NCBI GenBank assembly: GCA_916610825.1
Contig: OU744447.1
Span: forward strand, 19,871,563-19,935,562
From: Haliclystus octoradiatus
Lineage: Eukaryota > Cnidaria > Staurozoa > Stauromedusae > Haliclystidae
Reading direction: 5' to 3'
Length of the DNA stretch: 64,000 nucleotides
A model generated the notes under the pieces. The model was given only the letters and a program-made list of their open reading frames with translations, searched no databases and was not told where the DNA came from. Shown here one piece after another: positions 12,136-23,900 of this stretch (its first letter is position 1; each line of letters begins with the position of its first letter). The translations under genes were made by a program, and so were the position numbers.

Positions 12136-14020
12136 ATTGAAAGAGAAAATTAGGAAGAAAATTGATATTTTTCTGATTCATGTAGGAAAACCTCCAACAA
12201 AAATCAAGAAGAAAAAAACATTTTTGGATTCCGTGAGGCTAACAAGACATTAGTTAGACACTGTCTGTTAGTTCTATCCATCTGACTGATAGCTAGCCAG
12301 TGTAAAACTTTTGCTTGGATTTATTTAAGGCGGAATAAATGTGCATGTTTACTTTGAAATAACATAAGAGCAGCATTAGCTATAGAATCGTTTGCATTGG
12401 GCGAATACATTCCAATGTCAGACTTCGCTAATATTTGCTTGAGCTTAACGGCCTCACTTCTAGTGACATGCTTTATTGTGACCCTGTTCTTGATATTGCT
12501 CTTGATAAACTTACATAAAATTGAGAGGTCTAAGATTTAGATCTCTTAATTTTCTCTGAAGATAGACATTAAACCGGAAGATTTTTGTTAAAGTATGATG
12601 ATTGACTTTCGATAAGGACGATCGAGTCATATGTGCTTGTATATTTCGCTGCTCTAAAACCGCCGAGTTGAAGTTGAAGATGCAGCCAAGGATGCTGAAC
12701 GTTGGGGCAACCTTGTACATACATATGTATTCGTAATTTTAAATAAATATCAAATTTCACCACCCGTTTCATCATCTCAATTTTTAACAAATATTTGGAT
12801 TTTGTAGTAAATTATGTGTTCCAACTAGAACATATCTTTATCCTTTAGCATATCCTAATTCAACACAGAAAGTAAAGTTTCTTAATGTAAAAGTAGTTCA
12901 ATACTATATATATATGTATGTGCCGCTATCTATATCAATTATACAATTGGTTCAATCCACAGCTCACTGTCCATATCATAGGTCATTAATCACTGATAGA
13001 CAGCATGGTACGTCAAACTATTATACGTCATATATTCTGATATTCATGTCTTGGAATTTATCATTGAAGCGTTGTCCGGGTGTGTTGCAGCTTTGTATTT
13101 TTTTCGCAGTTATTGCAACTTAAAACTTCTAGCCTGACATATAATCCACGGACAAAATCCACGGTTTTAAATTATGTTGACTAAATGTGCGTCTATTGGA
13201 TGTTTACCTGATTTACATCTCTTTGATGCCCTCGTAGAACTCGTAGAATTTGGTTCAGCTTTAGTTCCGTGAAGCAAGAATTCGACATCATTAAAACGTC
13301 GGAAAATGTTTGTATTATTTTTCACCTATGTTTGTCCCGATGATCAGAGAATTGCACTCCTTAAGAACCGGGAGTAGGGACCATTCTTTAATAATTTAAT
13401 AACAAAGAGAGTGTAAGCCTACCTGTGGAAATAAAATGCTGGATATTGTCAGTTAGCATAAACGTATCATAAACATAACAATAATTATTGTTTTGATGCA
13501 TATTTATATTACATTAGCTAATAACTAATTGATTGATTATTTAAAAAAATTACAAACTCCGACAACCATTGTTATTGACAATTATGTTTCCGTGAACAGA
13601 TTTCTGTATTTTACTAGTTTGAAATTTTTTTGGATGCCATCATTATAAGCATTTTTGATAGGGACATTGTCTATCATTTAACATATATCAATGTTCCTTC
13701 CTTTTAACATGATATGGTTATTAATTAAAGATAATTGTAGAGTTTAAGGCGTTCAGCTCTATTTAATAGAGACAAATCTCTGCAGAAATAGACTCTTATG
13801 GTGCGAATGTATAATCTGATGTACTTATTTTATATTAAAAATGCAGCATGAGAGATAAGCTGATAACAGTACAGTATATACATTATCTTTAGTTGTAATC
13901 CATCAAATCATTAATTGATTATTAGCTCATTGGTAGCTTGACCAAATAAGCAAGCACATCACTTGAAGAAGCACAACTGGATCAATGATTTATCAGAATA
14001 ATAAGCTAATGCTTGAAATA
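12136..14020. other. Intergenic stretch, nothing recognised
   Basis: Only short ORFs (12511-12790 minus, 12914-13123 plus), without domains or usable splice chains. No tRNA or clear transposon ends were found. Confidence 0.45.
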
Positions 14021-14026
14021 TTTATT
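14021..14026 (-). promoter_or_regulatory. Polyadenylation signal of AAGAB
   Basis: AATAAA on the minus strand, 21 bases beyond the AAGAB stop codon. The close spacing implies a very short 3'UTR. Confidence 0.6.
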
Positions 14027-14047
14027 CAAGCTGTTATAAATGTAATT

Positions 14048-14947
14048 TCATAATCCATCTATTTCATCTTCATCCCCCTCCATTGCTTTCCAAAATGCTA
14101 AAGCAACTTTCTCGGCGTATGCTTTACGGTCATCAGGTGCCAATGACTCTGCATTTTCTTTCATTGTTCGCATATTTTCAAATAAAGTACCAAACGTTTC
14201 ATCATCTATTCCCTCATTTGTTTTAGCATCAATAGTGTGGTCTATTAGCTCCATATAAGGTATTGAATGATCGCTAGAAGTATCATCATCATCTACGTAT
14301 GGTTCTTCGTAATTATTTTTTACTTGAATATCAACATTTACATCATGGTTCGCTAACAATGGAATCAATGGATTAGGATTTGATAATTGTTTCATATTCA
14401 TTTTTGGCCATACATGAGCACTTAACGCTTGGTGAATTCTTTTGAAACCACTAACTTCATAATCATCATCGTCATCATTAGATATTGAATCAATAAGTTC
14501 AACTTCATTGTCGACACACCAATTTAAAATATTTTGTTTTCTTGCATCGTGATCATTATTTTCTATTGTTGTACATATATCTAATATCAAACGTGTTGAT
14601 GGAGGTATTTCTAGCTTATCAACAAATCCAAACCATGATTTAACTGATTCGAATGATTTTTCGAAAGTAGAATCAAATGATAGAACACATGCTTCAAATT
14701 TATCTGATGTACTCCGCGTTGGTATATCAGTTCTTGATATCAAACATATTTGGGCTGAATAATATTTATTACATATTTCAAATCTTCTACTGGCTTCACA
14801 GATTGAGGTACAAGTCTGTGAATCGACGTCTTCTTGCTCTTTGGATATGTAATTCGTTTCTGAACATATACCATTTAAAAATGAAATTAACTCTCCTTCG
14901 ACACAGCTGACAACCAGGACGCTATTACAAATGGCTTCATCAGACAT
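14048..14947 (-). CDS. AAGAB: Alpha- and gamma-adaptin-binding protein p34 (AAGAB), intronless
   Basis: One uninterrupted frame of 299 codons from ATG at 14947 to TGA at 14048-14050. The Rab-like N-terminal half keeps NKYYSAQICL and the SFDST strand. The middle has an acidic run (DDDDDY) before GFKRIHQALSAHVWPKM, matching the conserved VKRI-QAL-A-VW signature. The C-terminal helix contains YAEKVALAFWKAMEGDEDE, the most conserved part of the p34 family. Length is close to human AAGAB (315). In the known family this cytosolic protein chaperones assembly of AP-1 and AP-2 adaptor complexes. Vertebrate AAGAB genes have many introns and this one has none. It may be a functional retrocopy or reflect intron loss. 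It is divergent from UBR5, with which it probably shares a promoter region. Confidence 0.93.
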   Translation of the reverse strand: MSDEAICNSVLVVSCVEGELISFLNGICSETNYISKEQEDVDSQTCTSICEASRRFEICNKYYSAQICLISRTDIPTRSTSDKFEACVLSFDSTFEKSFESVKSWFGFVDKLEIPPSTRLILDICTTIENNDHDARKQNILNWCVDNEVELIDSISNDDDDDYEVSGFKRIHQALSAHVWPKMNMKQLSNPNPLIPLLANHDVNVDIQVKNNYEEPYVDDDDTSSDHSIPYMELIDHTIDAKTNEGIDDETFGTLFENMRTMKENAESLAPDDRKAYAEKVALAFWKAMEGDEDEIDGL

Positions 14948-15510
14948 AATTGCCAAAATGCAAGATAAAAGTGAAGGTCAAGAAGTTGTATGTTTTGGGG
15001 AGAGGAAATGAGGACATAAACCAATACAAAAATTACCAAAAAATGATGACAGCTGACTGTATAGAGACAAAATAGCACCCATCAAACAAGTCATCGTCAT
15101 TGCTGAAACTGTAATCGTCTATATCATCGCTGATCCAAAACAGTTTGCCTTGAAGTCCAAGTATCAAATATGCGCGAATCAAAATAATCATCAACAACGA
15201 TCAAAATTTTCTGAAACAGGTGCATAGTTATTATAGTAGATAAAATTTGGGGTAGTTAATTTTAAGCGGACATTCAAAAATACAATCTGCTTTTGACGGG
15301 TGATATAAAAATTAAACTATAATTAACGGTCCTTTTAATATGACCTCTATCTGATAAAATGTGCATGCGCTTTACAAAACTTCAAAACTACAATGAAAAG
15401 TCTTCATGGACGAATAAACGACTGGACCAGACCTGTTTATGATAAAGCTCGGTATTTTCATATTGTAACTTATTTATTCACCTGAATGTCTTCTATTTTA
15501 TTCTCAGTAC
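14948..15510. promoter_or_regulatory. Head-to-head AAGAB/UBR5 promoter region
   Basis: AAGAB is read leftwards from 14947 and the first UBR5-like coding signal read rightwards is near 15393-15548, leaving about 0.45-0.55 kb between divergent genes. No TATA box at a convincing position was identified. That this is one bidirectional promoter is inference from spacing. Confidence 0.45.
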
Positions 15511-15548
15511 ATTCTTTGAAGTCGTCTACTGAATTTTTACATGAAAGG
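15511..15548 (+). CDS. UBR5: Possible UBR5 5' coding exon
   Basis: A short candidate exon between a pyrimidine-rich acceptor (ATTCTCAG) and a GTAAGT donor. Read into the certain exon at 17945 it gives [20 protein letters not shown] with correct phase (2 nt carried over), aligning with the region before the conserved PPLNVLEQ-IKQ of human UBR5. The acceptor phase needs a preceding exon ending in phase 1, which I could not find. An upstream ATG at 15393 (MKSLHGRINDW...) ends at donors of other phases unless the acceptor after TTTGAAG (15517) is used. The N-terminus is therefore unresolved. Confidence 0.4.
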
Positions 15549-16510
15549 TAAGTTTTTTTGAGCGTTAAAATTCTGAAATGATGGGGAAAACTTTTGGTTT
15601 GCTAAATCTTATGTTGACATGACATGTTTGGACACTCTGACAAGCCAAGCTTGAAGCCTTGGCTTAATAGATATTTGAATTGCAAATCGTAACAGTAAGA
15701 AGCTAGTAGCTTTTAATGGAGAGTAATTTAGCTAATTCGAATATCTAGGATGATAACATGGAAACCATGCTCAACAACGTAAACTTACGAAATTTCATAA
15801 CTGCCTATTTCGTAAGCCTATGTAGGCTATTGTACAATTAACCATGGGGTAGGCCTAACTGATGCTTGAGCATTTCGATAGCCTCAGAATAACACAATCC
15901 TGTCATGTGTATATCCGTTTAAAGCACAAGCTTGCATGTTGTTATTGCAAAGGTCTATGTGTCATTGAACTCATGTCACTCAAATTATCACTTAGTCAAT
16001 TGATGATGAAATGAATTTGGATGACTGGCATATCCCAGCACTACACATAACTAAGCCATGCTTTAGAACTTATGATTGATAGAGTGACTCGAAATATTGA
16101 ACTGATTGGTTGAATAGATGAGGCGACTCATTTGAATGCTACAATAAACTAGATCCGCTTTATTTTTTTTAAAAAATCTATCTATGATATGCCTATATCA
16201 CTTCATAGCGTTTAAGCAACATAATCTTGCTTGGACGTATTTCTGTTATTTGTTTAGCTGCAATTGAAAAAGTTTTGATTGTTTTACTCGAATTAGATTG
16301 AAAGAATTTTCCAACCCATCATGTAGCTGGTCCTGGTATGTAACTTTTTTTTCAACTTCTTTAGCTGTTTTCCCATTTCTATCCTTTTAGTTACATTTTG
16401 AAGTATGTCAACGTAAAAATTGATTTGTAAAAGTTTAAAGCTGATCCTATAAGAAATGATGGGGATATCAATGTTTTAATGCGTCTATTCAGTCGCTCAT
16501 TTATTTTTTT

Positions 16511-16582
16511 GACATCAATATTCAAATTTTTCTCGGACAAATTTAAAGGTATTGAATATAGAAAAATTTGAATATTGACGTC
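16511..16582. repeat. Short perfect-armed palindrome
   Basis: GACATCAATATTCAAATTTTT and its near-exact reverse complement (AAAAATTTGAATATTGACGTC) flank a 26-bp spacer. It lies directly next to SINE copy 2 in the first large UBR5 intron. It may be a MITE remnant; no target duplication was seen. Confidence 0.6.
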
Positions 16583-16607
16583 ACAAAAATAAACATATGA
16601 CAGAATA

Positions 16608-16946
16608 ATAATAATGTAGACGGTGTCACCCCACCGAAGGCACCCGTACCACTCCTCTGTTTTTAGATGAGTGGCTTTTTTCGCTGAGAGCAATGATTTT
16701 TTTAAACGCTCTTTGTTGATCTCAGCCGCAACACTGCAGATCAAATTCAACAGATTTCATGGCAGAAAGGTCTCTATTGTCAATGCGCAACGATGCGCCG
16801 CAGCTACTCACAATGCAATTCCCTCTGGACCATTCCATCCGCCAAGTCAAGGCTGAGTTGACCTTTGGGGGATTTGAACCACAGTCGATCAGATATGATC
16901 CGATCTTAAGTTCAGTTGCTCTGCCATCTGAGCTAATCCTCCTTGG
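16608..16946 (-). mobile_element. tRNA-derived SINE, copy 2
   Basis: Minus-strand copy of the same SINE, flanked by CAGAATA on both sides (16601-16607 and 16947-16953). The 5' end reads GGAGGATTAGCTCAGATGGC, an intact A box; the B box is GTGGTTCAAATCC. The 3' end closes with GGTGTGACACCGTC and a short ATT-repeat tail. Relative to copy 3 it lacks a ~35-nt stretch after CAGCCTTGACTT. Open frames here (16722-16958, 16759-17130) are SINE artefacts. Confidence 0.85.
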
Positions 16947-17402
16947 CAGAATAGTCACATTGAAACATCGATTACTCCTTCATTTCTTATCGGATCTGCT
17001 TCCAACTTTTAGCGAACAATTTTTCAGTAAAAATACATCAGAATCAACCTTTGCTTTGAAATTGTTTTTTTCAGTAGAAACCCCTACAGATAGAACCAGT
17101 AGCTCATTAGGAGTATTTCTTAATCTGTAATACAAGTTGTATATGTATGAGATAAGCAATGTATATAAGCAAAATGTATGAGATATAGGCATATCTATTT
17201 CATAAATCAAATATTAATCACTTTCTTGTGTAATATGGGCTAAATATAAACACTCAGGTTGCTATGATGCAATCAAAAGACTTCATTCGCCGCGGCTCTT
17301 GGTTTTGTTATGCCTTCCTCGTCCCTCATGATGCAACACATGTAATATATAACCCATATTGCACAGAAAGTGTTCAATTTTTATAATATCCATCTATCAT
17401 TA

Positions 17403-17860
17403 TGCAGGTATCAGCGGCATTCCCAGGGGGATTGGTTGAGATTTGCTAGGGAACATGTGCCCCTGGGGAGGGGATTTTCTCCGTTTTGCAAAAGCAGGTA
17501 ATCACTCAGGGGAATAACCCACAGGATTTGTAATGCTAGTAAGCGGCGGTTTTTACAAATGTCTACCATTTTTATCTGAATTCTTCTCGTTTATTCATTC
17601 GTATTTCTCGTGTAAAGCTGTTGTTTGTTGAGAATAATAGCATTTTTGTACTATAGTGTAATTCTCTGCGTATTGTTGTTGAATCCTTTGTATGAAAGTC
17701 AAGAAATTAATCATTTTCAATACTTTTTCCGCACCAGAGGGAAGGGACTATTGAAAAATATTGCCCCCATACCCCATGGGGTTAAATGACTTTTGCACAG
17801 TTTTTTTTTGCAAATCCCGGGGTCACCCCCTGGGAAAGCCGCTGATACCTGCATTAGAAG
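17403..17860. mobile_element. Non-autonomous inverted-repeat element
   Basis: The ends TGCAGGTATCAGCGGCATTC and its complement at 17830-17860 (AAGCCGCTGATACCTGCA) form terminal inverted repeats that continue as CCCAGGGGG/CCCCCTGGG. The interior is GC-richer than its surroundings and non-coding. I could not fix a target duplication, so the superfamily is open. Confidence 0.65.
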
Positions 17861-17944
17861 TTGTTAGAAGTGTTAAGTTAGGAGTATGACAGAGATTCTG
17901 TAAGATAACAGAAACTATTTTTTGGAATATTTTGTGTTTTGTAG

Positions 17945-20900
17945 TCCACCTGCTCTTTTACCTCTCACTGAAGCTAATATCAAGCAAACAACTCTTGGTC
18001 CAGGATATGTTGCATTTCTTTTAGAGGTATGTTGCAAGCTTTGAAATGCGTGTATCGCTGAATGAGGGATGGTCTGTTGTTGTTAATATCCTTCTAAGTT
18101 CAACTCAGACTAAAGAATATATGTTTGAGCAATTAAATAGGTATTGTTATAAATATAATATTGTACCTTTGTAGGCTTGAGAAATTCCATTGTAAAACTT
18201 GAGAAATTCTCAGTGTTGTAAATACTCCTTACTTGTTACTTTTAGAGTAATTTTAGGAGTATTAGATACTTTTTTGAGAAAAGTAATCAGTAATCTAATT
18301 GATTACTTTTTGAATATCGATTATTATGTGAGAGATAATAATTGACTTTACTTTCCAAATTCCTTTTCCGGTTATAATTTATTTGCTTTGTTGTCTGTCT
18401 TGTGATAATTCTCAAAGGCGTTGCCATCACTAAATTCCATTTTTTATTGTTCTGTCCGCGTTGCAATCTCACATTATTTTCAGCTTTTACAAGAGCTAAT
18501 CAAACCATTCAAACCAGGTAAATTGTGTGATACATGACCAATAAACCCTATCCCCTATCCTATTCTTCTCTGCTCTGACATTGTTCTGTTGATCAATAGT
18601 TTGTCATTTATTATTTGAGTGAGTTGCGAATATTAAAAAGATGTGAAATTTATGGCTATTATGAATATATTGATCCGACAAAAATAAACCATTTTGATAA
18701 ATCAAATGAAACCATTTCTTTGACAACTTTATTTATACTGTCAATAATGTGCTGCTGCAGTCATCACTATTAAATCAATATTATTAAATCGATCGTTCTT
18801 CGTTCTCCTTCATAAGAAAACAAGATGGCCGCCATCTATTGTCAAAACTAGACATGTCATTATGGAAAGGGAGGCAATATCTTTCTTTGCACAAGTTAAA
18901 GTGATTATGGAGTAATTAGTAATTAATTAATTTTTGGGGAAAGTAATTATTAATCTGTAATCAATTCGCAATTAGCACATTCTAATCTCATTTAAGACTT
19001 CGCTGAAAGTCCAATTCGTATTTTGAGAATGGAATTGTGATATATAAAAATGCAGACATCATACAGCAATTTTGTAATCTTTTCCCCGTTTCTATGACCA
19101 TTTTATATGTATTTTAGCTAAGAAGGGTTTGACCGTAAAGTTACTGTCCTTGTCCATACTGTCCTGCTGTGATTCTATTGTTTGATCGGTTCAGCATCTC
19201 CACTGCACCTTGCGAATTACTTTTTCAGCGAAAGTCTCTAACATCATTAATTTTGAGGATAAGTTATTTGTAATGTAATTTAATACTTTTCTAAAGTAAT
19301 TCTCACATTATTGGAAATTCTCGAATGCTGCTCTAGTGACTTGATTGGCCGACTCCCGCGTTTGGATTACAGAACTTTGTAATCATGTTTAGAGACAGAC
19401 TCACCCACAATTTCCAAATTATTTCAAATAAACTTTTTAATCCTAACATCTTGATAATATAATATCCAAAATTAGAATTCAAATCTTTTTTCTTCTCTGT
19501 GTAACCATTTGATCATAGACTAAAGCGGTTACAAAACATATTTCTAAACAGTAGAAATTATGCTCTGAAGATCATAGCATTCGAACTCTTGCATATGTGA
19601 TTTGAAGAAAGATAAAATAAAGGTGTGAAGATATAAATGAGGAATGGTTATAATCAGTACCGGTAATAGTGTTGAACTTTAAAATTTGTCTCAAAATAGT
19701 AAAATTATGTTTGTTTCACAAAAGTGTTACTGTTTCGCCTAGTTGTATTGAGGACTGTAATTTTATAATGCTATTCTAAAATTGATGGATTTGTATATGC
19801 AACTTCTGATAAGAATACAATTGATGCCTTTGAACTTCACAATGAGAATGTTTTTATCAAACTCAACTATTTCATATCGGTTAATAATATCACAACCCAC
19901 TTATTATCACAATTTTCCACTGCACCAAGGCTGATCATAATAGTCAAATCTTTTAACGCCATTTTAAATTTTTGATTTTGAATATATTTTATATGAAAAT
20001 GATGCAGAATTTTTGTTCTTTATAATAGTGTAAGTCAATCTCGAAAGAAAAAATATTGAAAATGCTACACTGGAGCTAGTGGCAGGTCCTTTTTGTCCAA
20101 ATAATATTGGTCATCTTCAAAAGGTCGTGTGTAAAATTTCTTTGCATAAATCTTAATATTTTTAGCTGATTAATTGATTATTGTTTTTTGCCTTCGGCGA
20201 ACCAACCTTCAATCACATGTAACCTTCGGATTTTTTTTCGATAACTGTACTCCATTTCCAATGTCCACAATCAGTTTCTGCATAGGAATTAATTTTAGGA
20301 AAAAGTTCAAAGTAACAATCAGAATAGTCATTCAAACAAAACTTAAGTGTAATTTCTAAAACTATATAAATAAACTAAATCAAATGGCATATGCTTGATG
20401 TATGGGCTGTAATTATTGCTATAAAACTTTCATTCTTACAAGCAGAGCATCTCCGAAGCTGAATGCATTTTCGTAAGCTGAAATATATTTCTCAAAAAAG
20501 AATGCTTTGTAATCAAAGTAAGAGCAGGGTCCGACAAAAGGTTCAGCCTTCTAGAATCCTAGGGGCATTTCAACATTTTCTTCTGAATTTTTTTGTTGAT
20601 GTTTGACCAACAATCATTGAAAACATCCGTTTTCTTTTCAGCCTTCCGGGATCTAGGATACCAGGATCTCCACTTTTGTCGGACCCTGAGTAAGAGAGTT
20701 TGATTGAAAGCAGAAATTGAAATAAAACCCAATCATTTTCTCTGTGTCCTCGATTAAATTGGTCTATTCCAACCAGAAAGTGTAGGCCATTTAATGATCA
20801 CTAGTTTCTGATTGGATTCAAAAAATGAGGATGATAAAATTAGCTTTCTTCGAATTGTAGAAGAAATAAATGAAAGTAAACTTCGGAAAACTTCGGAATT

Positions 20901-23900
20901 TTGCCCTAGCTTCGGCGAACTACGTTCGCAGGTTCGGACTGTTTGTGCCACCCTGAACAAGTTCCGTCTGCATTCTAACCAGTAACAGTTTCGAAGTTAA
21001 ATTCCTTTAAAAATATTAGTTCCTGAATCAAATGAAATCTTGCATGAAAGCATTCATAAAAATGGAGTGGCACCATTATATATAGTCCACATGAAATTGT
21101 ATTGTAATTGTGAAATGTAAGTGTAGTTAGTATTTGTTGTACGATGACCGTGTAATAACGTGAAACTTGGCGTTACAACCAAAGAATGTGTCTTTCTTGA
21201 CCTTCTCATTATAAATAGTCCACATTATACATTCCTATGATTTCCAAAATTAAATGTTTTTCTCTAGTATTCTCAATTTTTATTGTAGTAAACTGAACAA
21301 TTTATCTTATATTTCAGAATGGTACCATCTGTAAGGCTGCTTTGAAGGTCGAAGACAGTAAGCAAGCAGCAAAAGAAACATCAAGCAGGTACTTTTTAAA
21401 AATATATTCCAGATGAAAGTAGAAACTGTTTATAATGTCATTTTTTACAAAGGATTATTGTTTATATGCTATAGTGTACAAATATGTTGTTCCTCTTCAT
21501 ATTTTAGTAGGTATTCTCTTAATAATTATTGGTTATAGAGTCATTGTTTATGACGGATTATCTCTCATAACATCACACTCTTTTCTTCCTGTGAAGTGGT
21601 AAAATTGTTTATAATGTCTCATTTACAAGCAAGTTAATAAACAACAAAAGAAATGAAAACCCATCATTCACCATCATGAATGAAAGCCATAAACATACGT
21701 CGAGTCAAGAGTAAATTGAAGACTGATAATCCTGTTTAACAGCAGCCCTTTTAAGTAATATTTCACTTTGTTAGTGAACTCGTTTTATTCAAATGTATAC
21801 CAAACCAGACTAGGAAGATAAATTGTTCATGTTTAAATTGAAACATTTTGTTGTTTTTTCGATCTCACTTCTTTGCAAATGGTTGAAAAGTAATCGCAAG
21901 CTTTTAGTTGTGTTACTGCGCATGCTTGATCAGAACGAGAAATGAGGCTGAAGTCATTTTCTATTATTCTATTGTTATGATGTAATATCGGCTATAACTG
22001 CACATCACCTATAACATATTATTTTTAGATTTCCTAGGGGTGCCGTTATTAACAGTTTATACTGGACTGTTTTTACAAAGGTACATGGTGATCACCTCCC
22101 TATTGGTTTAATATATAATAATATGTTTACTCTCTTTCAATCATTGTCCAACAAAAGTAGGGATCCTGCAATCCTAAATTCCCGGAAGGCTAGAGCAAAT
22201 TCAGAAGATATTTTTATGATTTATTGGTCAAACCTCAGCAAAAAATTCAGAAGAAAATGTTAAAAGGCTGCTAAGATTCCAGAAGTCTGAAACTTTTGTC
22301 GGACCCTGCTGCTGCTTTTAACCGGATAAATCAATACAACAGCCGAGTCTGAATAACAAAACAAAAGTAGACCCTGTTGACAGTTGATTTGACTGGTCCG
22401 AAAACTCAAATTTGAAAATGTGGATGAGATAGATGATGAATATAACGGTCTGCAGCCTACTATTGATATCATTGTCAATGCTCCATTCGGTTTAGACATG
22501 CACTCCCAAAGTAATTTTTCCAGAGTCTTTGATGTAAACGTGAACAAAACTGATCAACCATTTATGAATGTACAGATATGTACAGATAAGCTTCAGACAT
22601 CTAAAGGTAATAATGTTATCTTAATATTTAGTAGAAATTTTGTCAAGATATTTCAATTGACTGTAATCTAGGTCATTTTTGATCAGGTTTAAAGGGTAAT
22701 AGAAGCATGTATATTGTAATACTAGCTATATCTATATTTGATCTGTTTTTGTAGCTTAGATGATATACCTGGACCTTCTGCCTCAAAAATTCCAACATCA
22801 TCATCAAGACCTTCAGGTGACTTTCAAAACTTTAATGGTTTAATTTTCAAAGACCGCACTTGTGTTTTTTTTAAAAGTTTCTTTTTGTATGAAGAATATA
22901 CAATATTTGGGTGCATATTTCAAACACTACTACTGAAACTGAAACAGGCTACCGCACAGTGCCGGATTAATATTATCAGTGGCCTTAGGCGATTGATTAA
23001 TGTGGGACCTAAAAAAATTTTTCCGGAAATATTGTGAAAATAACATAATTATACTGTTTGTTGGTCCCCCCTTTATTCTGACAAGCGCGAATTTTCAATA
23101 GAAAAATTCCCTGTTTGAGAACAGCTACAATAAAGTTATAAAAAAGGATTGAAAACAAACGCGAAGAGCATTGATTAAGTCTAAAGCTAGGGCCAAACGG
23201 AAGAACATTTTTTACAGAACATTTGTGGAGAACATTTACACAAATATTCTGTGTTCTGTTGCCCAACATCAACGGGGTGCCAAATGATAGAACATTTGAA
23301 ATTGATTCTTGAACAATTGCTTTATCCTTGCTTTCAATTTATTGAGATGGATCCTATATTTGATGACCCTTTTTTCTGGTAATGTTTGCTGTCAATGCCA
23401 TCAAAAATTTGAACGTCAGAAAATTTATGATTGTAATATAAAAAGCGATATTTAATTGAAATGTTCTCCTCAGCAAGGGACCTAAATACAGTTTTAGCAG
23501 TTTATTCGAGAAAGCTTTAAGCTGAAATATACTACGATTGCCATCATTGTGGAAGAGAAAGGATGTAAATAACATCTGTGTCAGAATTAGCTTGAAAAAT
23601 CTCCAGGGTATGCATTAGAAAACATTGCTATAGCTTCCAATAGTTTTATGTGAGTTTAATCCATGTGGTTAACATAAATGTCTACATTTAAGAGCTTTAA
23701 TCTGCTACTAGGCAACAACCAATCACAGAGCAGAGCCGATAATAGGATGAGACGCAATGGTCATTCCACTGCTTCCGCAGAACATCCAACTAGGAATCGA
23801 AGAAAACTTTTTCCAACGAACATTGGACAGAACAGAATGCTCTGTTCGGTAAACCTGCCAAACAAACTAGGGCATCGTAATGAGTCCCGGGAAAGCATTT

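Noticed and set aside
16391-17130. ORFs on both strands around 16.4-17.1 kb
   Set aside because: They lie in SINE copy 2, the adjacent palindrome and flanking intron.
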